Shown in pieces: positions 18,764-29,692 of a stretch of DNA of 64,000 bases. The notes under the pieces were generated by a model, which had not been told where the DNA came from, searched no databases, and was given only the letters and a program-made list of their open reading frames with translations. The translations under genes were made by a program, and so were the position numbers. The stretch's first letter is position 1. Every line of letters starts with the position of its first letter. This DNA is from Azonexus sp. R2A61 (GTDB lineage Bacteria > Pseudomonadota > Gammaproteobacteria > Burkholderiales > Rhodocyclaceae). The stretch spans positions 1 to 64,000 of the forward strand of contig NZ_JACBFO010000003.1 of NCBI RefSeq assembly GCF_021401135.1, given 5' to 3'.

Positions 18764-19347
18764 TACTGGTATTTGTCCAGGCCGGCGAAACCCATGAAGG
18801 CCAGCGCCATCAGGCCGGCGGTGACCATCGCGATGGCGGCACCGCGGAAGTGAAGCGGCACGTCGGCACCCTCGATACGTTCGCGGATGCCGGCGAACAG
18901 GATCAGCACCAGCGAGAAACCGACGGCGCTGCCGGCGCCGAACAGCAGCGATTCGACAAAGCCGTTGCCGTTGGCGATGTTGATCAGCGGTACGCCGAGC
19001 ACCGCGCAGTTGGTGGTGATCAGCGGCAGATAGATGCCCAGCGTCTGCTGCAGCGTCGGCGAAGTCTTGGCGATGACCATCTCGGTCAATTGCACGATGG
19101 CGGCAATGGTGACGATGAACGACAGCGTGCGCAGGTACTCCAGCCCGAAGGGCAGCAGCAGGAAATGGTCAATGATGTAGCTGGCGCCGGTGGCCAGCGT
19201 CAGCACGAAGGTGGTCGCGGCACCCATGCCGTAGGCCGTCTCCAGTTTCTTGGAAACGCCCATGAAGGGGCACAGGCCGAGAATCTTCACCAGCACGACG
19301 TTGTTGACCAGCACCGCGCCGACGAGGATGAATAAGTAATGGCTCAT
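18763..19347 (-). CDS. rnfA: Rnf complex subunit RnfA
   Basis: Six-helix integral membrane subunit, 194 residues, with the paired hallmarks [13 protein letters not shown] and [12 protein letters not shown], whose cysteines hold an intramembrane iron-sulphur centre in studied Rnf complexes. First gene of rnfABCDGE. In Rhodocyclales Rnf may feed nitrogenase or keep SoxR reduced; nothing here decides which. pyrD ends 71 bases upstream on the same strand, so the operon may start at pyrD or in that gap. Confidence 0.97.
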   Translation of the reverse strand: MSHYLFILVGAVLVNNVVLVKILGLCPFMGVSKKLETAYGMGAATTFVLTLATGASYIIDHFLLLPFGLEYLRTLSFIVTIAAIVQLTEMVIAKTSPTLQQTLGIYLPLITTNCAVLGVPLINIANGNGFVESLLFGAGSAVGFSLVLILFAGIRERIEGADVPLHFRGAAIAMVTAGLMALAFMGFAGLDKYQ

Positions 19348-19418
19348 ATAGAGATCCGAGGAAGGGCGTTATTATCGGGCTTCGCTGCGGACCGGACAAC
19401 TATACGATTTTTATAGGC

Positions 19419-20465
19419 TTATCCCGGCGATGTCCCGTGCCGTGCGGCGAGCGCCCTTCCGCAGTCGGCGACCAGTGCCGGACCGCGGTAGATGAAGCCG
19501 CTGTAAACCTGGACCAGGCTGGCGCCGGCCTGCATCTTGGCGAGCGCATCCGCACCGCTGAAGATGCCGCCGACGCCGATCACCGGAACTTCGCCGGCCA
19601 GCGCCGCCGATAATTTGCCCTGGACCTCGGTCGACCGCAGGAATACCGGTTTGCCCGACAGGCCGCCGGTTTCGCCGCCGTTCGGCAGGTGTTCGACGCC
19701 TTCGCGCGACAGCGTGGTGTTGGTTGCGATCACGCCATCGAAACGGTGGCGGCGCAGCGCGTCGGCGATCGCGGCAATTTGCGTGTCGTCGAGATCGGGG
19801 GCGATCTTCAGCGTCATCGGCACATATTTGCCATGACGATCGGCCAGTTGCAGCTGGCGAGCCTTCAGTTGCGCCAGCAGGTCATCAAGCGCCTCGTCCT
19901 TTTGCAGTTCGCGCAGGTTCTTGGTGTTCGGCGACGAGATATTGACGGTGATGTAGCTGGCTTCGTTGTAGACCTTGTCGAGACAGATCAGGTAATCCTC
20001 GGCGGCCTTGTCGATCGGCGTCGTCGCGTTCTTGCCGATGTTGATGCCGAGGATGCCGCCGCGTTTCGGAAATTGCGCGGCACGCACGTTTTCCAGCAGG
20101 CGGTCCACGCCGGCGTTGTTGAACCCCATCCGGTTGATGATGCCTTGCGCCTCCGGCAGCCGGAACAGCCGCGGCTTCGGATTGCCGTCCTGCGGTCGCG
20201 GCGTGATCGTGCCGATCTCGATGAAGCCGAAACCGAGCCGGGCCAGCGCGTCGATGTGATCGCCGTTCTTGTCGAGCCCGGCGGCCAGGCCGACCGGATT
20301 CGGGAAACGGAGGCCCATGACCTCGACCGGGCAGGCCGGCGCCGGTTGGGCGACGACCCCGAGCAGACCGGTGGATTCAAGGAAGGACATCGCGTTCAGC
20401 GCGATGCCGTGGGCCCGTTCGGCGTCGAGCGCGAACAGGCATTGGCGGAGGAGCGGATAAGTCAT
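19419..20465 (-). CDS. pyrD: Dihydroorotate dehydrogenase (quinone)
   Basis: Class 2 membrane-associated dihydroorotate dehydrogenase: oxidises dihydroorotate to orotate in pyrimidine synthesis, passing electrons to quinone through FMN. The 348 residues have an N-terminal helical membrane-binding stretch, [16 protein letters not shown], the active-site [16 protein letters not shown] with the catalytic serine, ATNTT, and [14 protein letters not shown] with the FMN phosphate site. The ATG at 20465 gives the family length. A copy of the dispersed 10-mer at 19630 encodes part of FLRSTE. Confidence 0.97.
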   Translation of the reverse strand: MTYPLLRQCLFALDAERAHGIALNAMSFLESTGLLGVVAQPAPACPVEVMGLRFPNPVGLAAGLDKNGDHIDALARLGFGFIEIGTITPRPQDGNPKPRLFRLPEAQGIINRMGFNNAGVDRLLENVRAAQFPKRGGILGINIGKNATTPIDKAAEDYLICLDKVYNEASYITVNISSPNTKNLRELQKDEALDDLLAQLKARQLQLADRHGKYVPMTLKIAPDLDDTQIAAIADALRRHRFDGVIATNTTLSREGVEHLPNGGETGGLSGKPVFLRSTEVQGKLSAALAGEVPVIGVGGIFSGADALAKMQAGASLVQVYSGFIYRGPALVADCGRALAARHGTSPG

Positions 20466-20573
20466 GATGCCGCGGATTTTACCGTATCGCCCCGCCACGC
20501 CGGCGATTCGCCGACATCTCGCGAAACAATCGGTAACAGCTGTCCCGCATCGGCTTACGCTACACTCTTGCAC

Positions 20574-21956
20574 ATGCGAATTCTTCCCATCTGCCTGTTG
20601 TTGACCGCAAGCCTGCCGGCACTGGCTCAGGGCGTGCGCGATCCGCTGGCCACCGACGCCCTGTTGCCCTTGCAGTCGGCGCATCAACTGGCCGCCCGGG
20701 TGGGCGAAGCGCCCTGCGCCGAAAATCTCCCCGAAGGGGCGTTGACCGCACTGGATGCGGTCGACATCGCCTTGTGCCGCAACCCGCAAACCCGTGAAAG
20801 CTGGGCCAACGCGCGGGTGCAGGCGGCGCAGGTCGGCGTTGCCCGCGGCGCCTGGTTGCCCTCGCTCGATGGGCGTGCCGCGATTGCCCGCAGTTTTGCC
20901 GACAGCGGCGATCTGACCCAGCGCAGCGCAGCGCTGACGCTGTCCTGGCTGCTGCTCGATTTCGGCCAGCGTTCGGCCAGCCAGCAGAATGCCGGACGGC
21001 TGCTCGATGCGGCGCTGGCGACGCGCGATGCGACGGTACAGAACCTGTTCCTGAGCACGCTGCAATCCTATTACACGGCCCAGGCCACGCGTGCCGCTGT
21101 CGGTGCAGCCGTGGAAGCCGAGCGGGCGGCCAGGGAAAGTCTGGCCGCCGCCGAATTGCGCTATCAGGTCGGCGCGGCGGCCCCCGCCGATCGCTTGCAG
21201 GCGCAGACCGCGGCATCGCAGGCGACGCTCAACCGTCAACGCGCCGAAGGCGATGCGCGCAATGCACTCGGCGCGCTGGCGTTCACGCTCGGTTTGCCGG
21301 CGCAGACCGGTTTGACGCTGGCCGAGGCGGCCGACCTGCAGGCGATCGACGCCTGGCGGCGCGACGTCGAATCGCTGATCGGCGACGCGCTGGCCCGGCG
21401 GCCTGACCTCAAGGCGGCACAGGCCCAGGTCGAAGCCGCCCAGGCTGCCGCCGATCTGGCCCGGGCCCAGGGCCGGCCGACGGTGTCGCTGGCGGCCGGG
21501 CCGACCTGGCAGAAGACCGGACCGCTCGAAAACGACGGCGGCAGCGTCGGCCTGACGCTGAACGTGCCTTTCTTCAACGGTTTCCAGACCACTTACCGGG
21601 TCCGCGCCGCGCAGGCCCAGGTCGATGCCCGGATGGCGCAACGCGATCGACTGCAGCAGCAGGTCGCGCTCGATGTCTGGAAAGCCTGGCAGAACCTGGG
21701 AACCGCCAATCAGTCCCTGCAGACGACGCGCGATCTGCTGGCCAGCGCCGAACAGTCGCAGCGCGTCGCCCTTGGTCGTTACAAGGCCGGCGTCGGCAGC
21801 GTGCTCGATCTGCTGAGCGCACAGAGCGCGTTGGCCAGTGCGCGGGTTCAACGAATTCAGGCGGAACTCGACTGGCAGGTTTCGCGGGCCACGCTGGCAC
21901 AGGCGGTCGGCACACTCGATTACCGGCTGTTGCAGGCCGCGGAGGGAAATCCATGA
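20574..21956 (+). CDS. TolC-family outer membrane efflux protein
   Basis: Outer-membrane channel of a tripartite efflux pump. The 460 residues have a signal peptide cleaved near ALAQG (about 19), two OEP repeats rich in heptad-like Ala/Gln helices, [18 protein letters not shown] in the first half and [20 protein letters not shown] in the second. It belongs to the TolC family associated with MacAB-type pumps. The stop overlaps the adaptor gene by ATGA. It is divergent from pyrD with a 108-base gap that must hold both promoters. One copy of the dispersed 10-mer lies near the 5' end. Confidence 0.93.
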   Translation: MRILPICLLLTASLPALAQGVRDPLATDALLPLQSAHQLAARVGEAPCAENLPEGALTALDAVDIALCRNPQTRESWANARVQAAQVGVARGAWLPSLDGRAAIARSFADSGDLTQRSAALTLSWLLLDFGQRSASQQNAGRLLDAALATRDATVQNLFLSTLQSYYTAQATRAAVGAAVEAERAARESLAAAELRYQVGAAAPADRLQAQTAASQATLNRQRAEGDARNALGALAFTLGLPAQTGLTLAEAADLQAIDAWRRDVESLIGDALARRPDLKAAQAQVEAAQAAADLARAQGRPTVSLAAGPTWQKTGPLENDGGSVGLTLNVPFFNGFQTTYRVRAAQAQVDARMAQRDRLQQQVALDVWKAWQNLGTANQSLQTTRDLLASAEQSQRVALGRYKAGVGSVLDLLSAQSALASARVQRIQAELDWQVSRATLAQAVGTLDYRLLQAAEGNP

Positions 21957-23202
21957 AATTCGGAAAAGGGCGGCTGATCGTCGCGCTGCTCCTGGTCGGC
22001 GCGATCGGCGCCGGTGTCTGGTACGGCAAGCAGCGTTCGGCGCAGGATCCGGCCAAGCGCTACCGGACGGCCGAGATCGTCAAGGGCGAGGTGACGCAGA
22101 CCGTGTCGGCCAACGGCACGCTGAACCCGGTGGTCCTGGTCAGCGTCGGTACCCAGGTGTCGGGCACCGTGCGCAAGCTGTACGTCGATTTCAACGACAA
22201 GGTGAAGCAGGGGCAGGCGCTGCTCGAACTCGACGATGCGCTGGTCTCCGCCACCGAGCGCCAGAGCGCGGCGAGCATCGCCAGCGCGCAGGCGGCGCTG
22301 GAACTGGCGCAGGCCAGCGAGGCGCGGATGAAGGCGCTGCTCGCCCAGGAATACGTGTCGCGCCAGGAATACGATCAGGCGGCGCAGGTGCTGAAATCGG
22401 CGCGTGCCCAACTGGCGCAGGCGCAGGCGCAGAACGCCCGCGACCGCGCCAACCTGAATTTCACGGTGATCCGTTCGCCGGTCGATGGCGTGGTCATCGA
22501 CCGTGTCGTCGATCTGGGGCAGACCGTCGCTGCCAGTTTCCAGACGCCGACCCTGATCAAGATCGCCCAGGATCTGTCCGAGATGCGCATCGACACCAGT
22601 TTTGCCGAAGCCGACATCGGCGGCATCCGCGAGGGGCAGAAGGCAAAGTTTACGGTCGACGCCTTCCCGAACCGGAATTTCGAGGGCGTCGTCCAGCAGA
22701 TTCGCTTGAATCCGACCAACCAGCAGAACGTCGTCACCTACAACGTGCGTGTTTCGGTATCGAATCCGGAGCAGATCCTGCTGCCGGGCATGACCGCTTA
22801 CGTGACGATCGGCGTGCAGCAGCGCAACGACGTGCTGCTGGTGCCGAATGCCGCATTGCGCTTCAAGCTCGCGGACGCCGCGCAGAAGCCGGAAAACGGC
22901 TCGGCCCGGCCGTCGACCGCAGGCGGGCCGCCGAACGGCGCGCCAGGTGCTGCAGCGCCGGCCGGCGGCGCCCCGGCCGGGATGCCGCAAGGCGGCAAGC
23001 CGCGCAAGCGTGACGGTCAGCAAGGGCAGATCTACGTCCTGGAGAACGACGAACTGAAACCGGTCAACGTCCGCCTCGGCATTACCGACAACCGCAATAC
23101 CGAACTGCTCGGCGACGAACTGGCGCCGGGAACGCGCGTCGTCGTCGGCGAGAACGGCGGGGCCGGCAAGCCGCCGTCGTCGGTCGGCATGCGGATGTTC
23201 TG

Positions 23203-23203
<1 letters not shown>
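21953..23203 (+). CDS. MacA-type periplasmic adaptor (membrane fusion protein)
   Basis: Adaptor linking the inner-membrane ABC transporter to the TolC-like channel. The 416 residues start with a membrane anchor (about 6-22), then a lipoyl/barrel-sandwich half, a helical hairpin (about 95-165) of Ala/Gln-rich helices, a second lipoyl half with [16 protein letters not shown], and beta-barrel domains. An unusual Pro/Gly/Ala-rich low-complexity insert (about 308-345) splits the C-terminal region; a copy of the dispersed 10-mer (22912) falls in it. The stop shares one base with the ATPase start (TGATG). Confidence 0.92.
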
Positions 23204-23897
<694 letters not shown>

Positions 23898-23901
<4 letters not shown>

Positions 23902-25124
23902 CGCTGATCCGGCCGATGTTCCATGAAGCCTGGCTGGCGATGGGGGCCAACCGCCTGCGTTCGGCGCTGACCATGCTCGGCATGGTGATCGGCGTCGGTG
24001 CCGTGGTCATCATGCTGGCCATCGGCCAGGGCGCGCAGTACGCGGTGCAGCAGACGATCAGTACGATGGGGTCGAACCTGTTCATCGTGCTCGCCGGTTC
24101 GTTCACCGCCTCCGGCGTGCGCAGCGGCAGCGGCGGCGGGCCGACGTTGACCGTGGGCGATTCGGATGCGATCGCCGAACTGGACGGCGTCGTTGCCTCG
24201 GCGCCGACGCACATGGGGTCGCGACAACTGGTCTATGGCGCGCAGAACTGGAGTACGCAGGTCATCGGCACGACGCCGGATTATCTCGAAGCCCGCGCCT
24301 GGAACGTGGTCAACGGCGCCGGCTTCGGCGATTCCGACGTCCGCTCGGCGACGCGCGTGGCGGTGATCGGCAAGACGGTGGCCGAAAACCTGTTCGGCGA
24401 CGAGGATCCGGTCGGCAAGACGATGCGCATCCAGCAAAGCCCGTTCATCGTCATCGGCGTGCTCGCGCCGAAGGGGCAGAACCTCGACGGTCGCGACCAG
24501 GACGATACCGTGATCATTCCGTTGTCGACCGCGCAGCGCAAGGTGTTCGGTACGCCTTTCCTGGGTTCGGTGCGGATGATCATGGTCCAGGCGGCGGCGG
24601 CCGACGGCATGGACCGGACGATGGCCAGCGTCTCGTCCTTGCTGCGCCAGCGCCATCGCTTGCGCGACGGCATGCCGGACGATTTCTTCATGCGCAACCT
24701 GTCGGCAGCGGCCGAGTCGGAAGCCGAGACGACGCGCACGATGTCCATCCTGCTTGGCGCCATCGCGTCGATCTCGTTGCTGGTCGGCGGTATCGGCATC
24801 ATGAACATCATGCTGGTGTCGGTGACCGAGCGGACGCGCGAGATCGGCATCCGGATGGCGATCGGTGCGCGTCAGCAGGACATCCTGACGCAGTTCCTGC
24901 TCGAGGCGGTGATGATTTCCTTTGCCGGCTGCCTGCTCGGCCTGATTCTCGGCGTCGGCATCGCGCTGGCGATCAACGCCTTCACCGGCATGGTCGTCGT
25001 CATCTCCGGTTCGGCGGCGCTGCTCGCCTTTGCGGTGGCGGCCTTCGTCGGCATCTTCTTCGGCTGGTATCCGGCGCGCAAGGCGGCGCGGCTCGATCCG
25101 ATCGAGGCCTTGCGCTACCAGTAA
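23898..25124 (+). CDS. MacB-type ABC transporter permease
   Basis: Permease of 408 residues with the MacB/FtsX layout: one N-terminal membrane helix (ALTMLGMVIGVGAVVIML), a large periplasmic MacB_PCD domain (about 50-285), then three C-terminal helices beginning near MSILLGAIASISLLVGGIGI. The conserved NIMLVSVTERTREIGIRMA coupling stretch is present. With the TolC protein, adaptor and ATPase it completes a mechanotransmission efflux pump in one operon. A short gap follows before the convergent MliC/YbaY-type gene. Confidence 0.94.
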
Positions 25125-25128
25125 TCGG

Positions 25129-25755
25129 TCAGCGAGCCGGCCGCAGCAGCAGATCGATGTGAGCGTCGTCGCCGTCGCGCAACCTGACGGCGGTGCGCTC
25201 GTTGACGAAGCGCAGCCGGCCGCCAGCTTCGATGCGCGCGCTCAAGACCAGTCCGACGGTTTTTCCGATCAGGCTGCGGTCGACCGCAAGCCGGAAGGGA
25301 ATCGGTACTTGCGCACCGGCCAGTTCGTAATCCTGCTCGACCAGCGTCAGTCGGCGTTTCTCGTCGCGTAGACGCAGCGTCAGCGTGGCATCGGGCGGCA
25401 GGGCGATGCGTGCCAGATAGGAAACGCTGCCGGAGAGTTCGACGAAATGGCCGAGCGGTTCGAGGCTGCGGCATTGACGTGGGGCGTCGCGGCCATTGTC
25501 CAGGGTGGCTTCCCGACCCCGGGTGAACAGCGACAGCGGGCCGCGCTGGTAATGGGCGCCGGACGCCGAAACCACCTGCGGCAGTTCGACCTTGCCGCCC
25601 GGTCCGGCCAGCAGCGCGGCATCGGCGGTGAATTCGACCTGTAGCGACGAGCCGTCGGCGCAGTGGTAGGCGATCAGCGCCGCATTTGCGGTCGACAGTC
25701 CGTTCAGGGAAAAAAGCGCCAACAAGGCGGCCGTGCGGAATCTTGATCGTTTCAT
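25129..25755 (-). CDS. Exported protein with MliC-like and YbaY-like domains
   Basis: Predicted periplasmic protein of 208 residues. A signal peptide (about 1-25) ends near TANA. Residues about 26-95 look like the MliC lysozyme-inhibitor fold ([13 protein letters not shown], then [12 protein letters not shown]). Residues about 110-205 resemble the YbaY/YscW family ([18 protein letters not shown], then QVPIPFRL). No lipobox cysteine is visible. The name is domain-level pattern matching. It overlaps the bpt stop by ATGA, placing it last in an aat-bpt operon. Two copies of the dispersed motif occur here, one the full 14-bp palindrome. Confidence 0.72.
   Translation of the reverse strand: MKRSRFRTAALLALFSLNGLSTANAALIAYHCADGSSLQVEFTADAALLAGPGGKVELPQVVSASGAHYQRGPLSLFTRGREATLDNGRDAPRQCRSLEPLGHFVELSGSVSYLARIALPPDATLTLRLRDEKRRLTLVEQDYELAGAQVPIPFRLAVDRSLIGKTVGLVLSARIEAGGRLRFVNERTAVRLRDGDDAHIDLLLRPAR
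25275..25288. repeat. Perfect 14-bp palindrome of the dispersed motif
   Basis: TGCGGTCGACCGCA, the complete symmetric form of the dispersed 10-mer, followed on the plus strand by AG. It lies inside the YbaY-like part of the MliC/YbaY-type gene and encodes AVDR there. Confidence 0.8.
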
Positions 25756-26489
25756 GCTTGCTCCGGCAGGCGGCGCCAATGGCCGTCGATCAAGCCTTCG
25801 AGGGGGCGGAATTTCGATTTGTAGGCCATCTTCCGGCTTTCGGCGATCCAGTAGCCGAGGTAGAGGTAAGGCAGGTCGAGTGCCCGGCATTGGGCAACCT
25901 GCCACAGGATGTTATAGACGCCATAGCTGGCGCCCGGTACGTCCGGGTCAAAAAAGGTATAGACCGATGACAGCCCGTCGTCGAGCACGTCGATCACGCT
26001 GACCATGCGTAGTTCGCCATCCTCGACGAACTCGACCAGCCGGGTATCGACGCGGCTCTGCAGCAGGAACTGCGCGTACTGCTCGTGGTTGTCGTCGTCC
26101 ATGCCGCCGCCGGGGTGGCGGCTGTTCTGGTAGCGGACATAGAGCGCGTAATGTTCTGGAATGAAGTGCAGCGGCATTTCGCGGGCGACGAGCCCGGCAT
26201 GGTGTCGGGTGGCCCGCCGCTGGCTGCGGTTCGGCTGGACGTCGGCCACCGGCAGGCGCACCGGAACGCAGGACTGGCAGGTGTCGCAGTGCGGCCGGTA
26301 GGTGAAGATGCCGCTGCGCCGGAAGCCGCGTCTGACCAGCGTGCTGTACACCCGTTCGTCGATCAGATGGGCGGGGGTTGCGACCTGCGAACGCGCCATA
26401 TGGTCGTCGAGGTAACTGCACGGGTAGGGCGAGGTCGCGTAGAACTGCAGCAGCGAATAGGGCAGTTCGGCGTCGTCGGGAAGCGCCAT
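25752..26489 (-). CDS. bpt: Aspartate/glutamate leucyltransferase
   Basis: Bacterial homologue of arginyl-tRNA transferases that adds leucine to N-terminal Asp or Glu, making substrates for ClpAP by the N-degron pathway. The 245 residues have the N-terminal cysteine-rich entry YPCSYLDD and [13 protein letters not shown], the [20 protein letters not shown] segment, and the acyltransferase-like [20 protein letters not shown] near the C-terminus. ATG 26489 was chosen because upstream sequence belongs to aat. aat lies immediately upstream, the usual arrangement. Confidence 0.95.
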   Translation of the reverse strand: MALPDDAELPYSLLQFYATSPYPCSYLDDHMARSQVATPAHLIDERVYSTLVRRGFRRSGIFTYRPHCDTCQSCVPVRLPVADVQPNRSQRRATRHHAGLVAREMPLHFIPEHYALYVRYQNSRHPGGGMDDDNHEQYAQFLLQSRVDTRLVEFVEDGELRMVSVIDVLDDGLSSVYTFFDPDVPGASYGVYNILWQVAQCRALDLPYLYLGYWIAESRKMAYKSKFRPLEGLIDGHWRRLPEQA

Positions 26490-26491
26490 CG

Positions 26492-27196
26492 TTACCAGGT
26501 CCAGTCGGCGTGGCGCGTTGCCCAGGGGCCGCGCTCGATGCCTTTTGCGGTCGACGCCTCGAGTTGGCGCAAAAAGTCGGTGCGGGGAATTTCGCGGCCG
26601 CCGAGCGAGGCGAGGTGGCTGGTGTGCATCTGGCAATCGATCATGGTGAAGTCGTTTTCGACAAGATAGCGTACGAGATGTGCGAAGGCGACCTTGGAGG
26701 CGTCGCGGCGCAAGGCGAACATCGATTCGCCGTAGAACATGCGTCCGATCGCCAGACCGTAGAGCCCGCCGACCAGTTCGCCACCGGCCCAGGTTTCGAC
26801 CGAGTGCGCCCAGCCGAGTTCATGTAGCCGGACGTAGGCATCAAGCATTTCCGGGGTGATCCAGGTGCCGTCCTGTCCGGGACGGGGCGTGGCTGCGCAA
26901 CGTGTCATCACGCCGGCGAAATCGGTGTCGAACTGCACCGTAAAGCCAGCATGCCGCAAAGTCTTGCGCAGCGAGCGGGTCAGCCGGAATTCGGCGGGGA
27001 ACAGCACCATGCGGGGGGCCGGGCTGTACCACAGCGGATGTCCTTCGACGGTGCCCCAGGGAAAGATGCCGCGGCGATAGGCTTCGAGCAGGCGATCCGG
27101 CTGCAGTCCGCCGCCAACGGCGAGCAGGCCGCCCATTTCCGCTTGCGCCGAGGTGACGGGCGGGAAAGGGTCGGCCGGCCGCAGGTAGGTCAGCAT
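26492..27196 (-). CDS. aat: Leucyl/phenylalanyl-tRNA-protein transferase
   Basis: Transfers Leu or Phe from aminoacyl-tRNA to proteins with N-terminal Lys or Arg. The 234 residues carry family motifs [28 protein letters not shown] and the catalytic-region [18 protein letters not shown], followed by [18 protein letters not shown]. With bpt it forms an N-degron pair (gap of two bases), so both are probably translated from one message. No clpS or clpA is in view. Confidence 0.97.
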   Translation of the reverse strand: MLTYLRPADPFPPVTSAQAEMGGLLAVGGGLQPDRLLEAYRRGIFPWGTVEGHPLWYSPAPRMVLFPAEFRLTRSLRKTLRHAGFTVQFDTDFAGVMTRCAATPRPGQDGTWITPEMLDAYVRLHELGWAHSVETWAGGELVGGLYGLAIGRMFYGESMFALRRDASKVAFAHLVRYLVENDFTMIDCQMHTSHLASLGGREIPRTDFLRQLEASTAKGIERGPWATRHADWTW

Positions 27197-27263
27197 GCTT
27201 GGACGGTCAGCCCGTCACCGGGGACACGAGGTCTGCAGGCGTCATCGCTGCGACCGGCTTCGT

Positions 27264-27905
27264 TCAGGAAGCGGCCCCGTCATCCTTGGAGGGGGCCGCA
27301 CGCTCCACCTTTTCCCAGGAACCGGATGCCTTCTCGAAGTCGAGTGCCAGGACATTGGTGTCGACGCCATAGGCGCCGCCCTTGACGTCGACCTGCACGA
27401 TTTCGGGCTCCGGCAGCGCGCTGACGAATTCCAGCACATTGTCGAGGTCGGCGGCTGGCGGGGTATCCGACACTTTCGATGCGGCTCCGCCAAAGGAGAC
27501 CGCTTCGAATTCGAGGTCCGGAATGTAGTTTTCCGGAACGCGGCCGGCCAGTATTTCGGCGCGCTCGAGAAGCGCCGGGTCGACGTCGATGCCCAAAGGG
27601 ATTTCGGCATCGCGGGCGATCAGCAACGCGGCAACTTCGCGATGGCCGGCACGCAGTGCCAGGCGAATCGGCGCGCCGCTGCCATCCGGCGTCGTCGCAT
27701 TGACGTTTGCGCCGCGGTCCAGCAATTCACGGATGATCGGTACGTTGCCGCTGAAACACGCAGTTCTCAGCGGCAAGCCGGCATGCCCGTGGATATCCGC
27801 TTCATTCACGTCTGCACCCGCATCAAGGGCGGCAATGACCTGATTCAGGTTCGAAGTCCGGATTGCTTCGATCAACTCGCTGGATTTGAGATTTTTCGCA
27901 CTCAT
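27264..27905 (-). CDS. Ankyrin-repeat protein
   Basis: Soluble protein of 213 residues. The N-terminal half (about 10-105) contains about three ankyrin repeats: LDAGADVNEADIHGHAG, RTACFSGN then LLDRGANVNATTPDG, and RLALRAGHREVAALLIAR. The C-terminal half has no recognised domain, is acidic, and ends in a Ser/Asp/Ala tail. No signal peptide. Ankyrin repeats indicate protein binding; the partner is unknown. It stands alone between aat and the NlpC/P60 gene on the same strand. Confidence 0.8.
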   Translation of the reverse strand: MSAKNLKSSELIEAIRTSNLNQVIAALDAGADVNEADIHGHAGLPLRTACFSGNVPIIRELLDRGANVNATTPDGSGAPIRLALRAGHREVAALLIARDAEIPLGIDVDPALLERAEILAGRVPENYIPDLEFEAVSFGGAASKVSDTPPAADLDNVLEFVSALPEPEIVQVDVKGGAYGVDTNVLALDFEKASGSWEKVERAAPSKDDGAAS

Positions 27906-28012
27906 CGTTCAAGCCTCGTATTGCCGGATTTTAAGACAAGCAGGGCTGACTGGCGAGTACCGGAAACTTCGCGTGGCTGGCCTGCGGGAGGCCGTCGGGA
28001 CGATGGCGGGCG

Positions 28013-28040
28013 AAAAAAAAGCGGCTTTCGCCGCGTTTTT
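28013..28040. terminator. Bidirectional terminator after the NlpC/P60 gene
   Basis: GCGGC (28021-28025) and GCCGC (28030-28034) form a hairpin with loop TTTC. It is flanked by an A8 run (28013-28020), which reads as T8 on the minus strand, and by T5 on the plus strand. It lies 15 bases past the stop of the minus-strand NlpC/P60 gene. Confidence 0.8.
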
Positions 28041-28054
28041 CGGGATGCTTCCGC

Positions 28055-28558
28055 TCAGCGGGTCTCGATGATGCGCCGGGCACCGTCAAAACGGTTCATC
28101 CAGTAGCTGTTGGCCATGTTTTCGACGCGAACTTCGGCACCGGTTCTCGGCGCATGCAGGAAATGATTGTCGCCCAGATAAATACCGACATGCGAGAAGG
28201 TGCGACGCATCGTATTGAAGAACACCAGGTCGCCGGGCTTCAACTGGTTGATGTCGATCTGCTGCCCGACTTCGCTTTGTTCGCGGGCGGTACGGGGCAG
28301 GTAGGCACCAATGCTCTCGCGGAAAACCGTCTGGACGAAAGAACTGCAGTCCAGTCCACGGTCTGCGTCATTACCGCCCAATTTGTAGCGGACACCGACC
28401 AGCTTCAGGCCTTCGAGAATCACATCCTGCGTGGCATTGGTGTAGCGTTCCAGCAGCGAGCGTGGTTCGGCGGCGGCGACGTCCTGCGCCACGGAGGGCG
28501 CTACCGGCCCGATGGCAAGAAGCAGGGCGAGGAAAAGGGAAGTGATCTTGCGATGCAT
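28055..28558 (-). CDS. NlpC/P60 cell-wall endopeptidase
   Basis: Secreted peptidoglycan hydrolase cleaving the D-Glu-diaminopimelate bond or a related link. The 167 residues have a signal peptide ending near APSVAQ (about 25) and an NlpC/P60 domain with Cys71 in GLDCSSFV, His123 in FSHVGIYLGD and His135 in HFLHAPR. There is no lipobox and no extra binding domain. No ribosome site precedes the ATG; a good promoter (28567-28595) ends only about 8 bases before it, so the message may be nearly leaderless. Confidence 0.92.
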   Translation of the reverse strand: MHRKITSLFLALLLAIGPVAPSVAQDVAAAEPRSLLERYTNATQDVILEGLKLVGVRYKLGGNDADRGLDCSSFVQTVFRESIGAYLPRTAREQSEVGQQIDINQLKPGDLVFFNTMRRTFSHVGIYLGDNHFLHAPRTGAEVRVENMANSYWMNRFDGARRIIETR

Positions 28559-28566
28559 AGCGCCGC

Positions 28567-28608
28567 AATGTATTTAATTTTGCCTCGCTTGTAAAGTCTG
28601 AATCAGAC
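28567..28608 (-). promoter_or_regulatory. Promoter with upstream dyad for the NlpC/P60 gene
   Basis: On the minus strand TTTACA (28590-28595) and TACATT (28567-28572) are separated by 17 bases, a good sigma-70 pair. Directly upstream lies the perfect dyad GTCTGA-A-TCAGAC (28596-28608), a possible regulator site. The predicted transcription start near 28560 is within a few bases of the ATG at 28558. Confidence 0.5.
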
Positions 28609-28695
28609 AAAAGTACTACCCTGAGCCGGTGGTATGTTCATCGTCTGTAATTATGAATACAATTTGAACCCTAAAAATGAGGAGACACTGAAACA

Positions 28696-29691
28696 ATGGA
28701 GTCTTTCAAAACGCTTCTGATCGATAGCCAGGATGGCAAGGTCGGTCACCGTTTCGTGCGCATGACGCGCGACGATCTTGATGTGGGCGATGTACTCATC
28801 CGTACCGCCTATTCCAGCGTCAATTTCAAGGATGCCTTGGCGGCAACGGGAGCCGGCAAGATCATCCGGCGTTTTCCCTGTGTCGGCGGCATCGATCTGT
28901 CCGGCACGGTGGTCGAGAGTGCGGATCCTCGTTTCAAGGTCGGTGATCCGGTGATTGCCACCAGTTTCGATATCGGCGTTGCCCATCATGGCGGCTACGC
29001 CGAATATGCCCGTGTGCCCGCCGACTGGGTCGTGCCGTTGCCCGATGGTTTGTCGCTGTTCGACGCGATGGCGCTCGGTACGGCAGGGTTTACGGCGGCG
29101 CTCGGGATTATCCGGATGGAGGAAAACGGACTGAGCCCGGCCAAGGGCCCGGTGATCGTCACCGGTGCGACTGGGGGCGTGGGCAGTTTGGCCATCGACA
29201 TGCTGGCACAGCGGGGTTATCACGTGGTGGCGTTGACCGGCAAGGCAAGTGAAGCGACGTACCTGCGTGGCTTGGGAGCGGCAGAAATCCTGCTGCGCCA
29301 GGAGCTTGATCTCGCGAAAATCCGTCCATTGGAGAGCGCTCGCTGGGCGGGTGCGGTCGACAATCTTGGCGGCGACATTCTGGCCTGGATTGCCGCCGGG
29401 ATGAAGCAGGGCGGCACCATCGCCAGTATCGGTCTGGCCGCCAGCATGTCGCTGAATACCACGGTGGCGCCGTTCATTTTGCGGGGTGCCTGTCTGCTTG
29501 GCATCGATTCCGGTTATATCGGTGAGCCCTACCGCAGTGGCGTCTGGCAACGTCTGGCCAGCGATCTGCGGCCGCCGCACCTCGCCAGCATGTCGCGCGG
29601 CGTGGCTTTCGACGAACTGCCGGTACTGTTTGAAGAGTATGTCGGTGGCAAAGCCAGGGGGCGTGTCGTCGTCACGCTGGGTGGTGCCTGA
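28696..29691 (+). CDS. acuI: Acrylyl-CoA reductase (AcuI/YhdH family)
   Basis: NADPH-dependent medium-chain reductase converting acryloyl-CoA to propionyl-CoA, removing a toxic acrylate intermediate. The 331 residues have the YhdH/AcuI pattern: YSSVNFKDALAATG, GGIDLSGTVV, HHGGYAEYARVPADW, the nucleotide motif VTGATGGVGSLAIDML, and the C-terminal GIDSGYIGEPYR. No zinc-ligand set is present, as expected for the family. A prpE gene two genes downstream also makes propionyl-CoA. The response regulator gene starts one base after its stop. Confidence 0.88.
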   Translation: MESFKTLLIDSQDGKVGHRFVRMTRDDLDVGDVLIRTAYSSVNFKDALAATGAGKIIRRFPCVGGIDLSGTVVESADPRFKVGDPVIATSFDIGVAHHGGYAEYARVPADWVVPLPDGLSLFDAMALGTAGFTAALGIIRMEENGLSPAKGPVIVTGATGGVGSLAIDMLAQRGYHVVALTGKASEATYLRGLGAAEILLRQELDLAKIRPLESARWAGAVDNLGGDILAWIAAGMKQGGTIASIGLAASMSLNTTVAPFILRGACLLGIDSGYIGEPYRSGVWQRLASDLRPPHLASMSRGVAFDELPVLFEEYVGGKARGRVVVTLGGA

Positions 29692-29692
29692 G

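Noticed and set aside
24700..25124. Reading the MacB permease and ATPase as a broken fused MacB gene
   Set aside because: The two frames overlap by ATGA with complete domains, as in ordinary two-gene systems; no remnant is missing.
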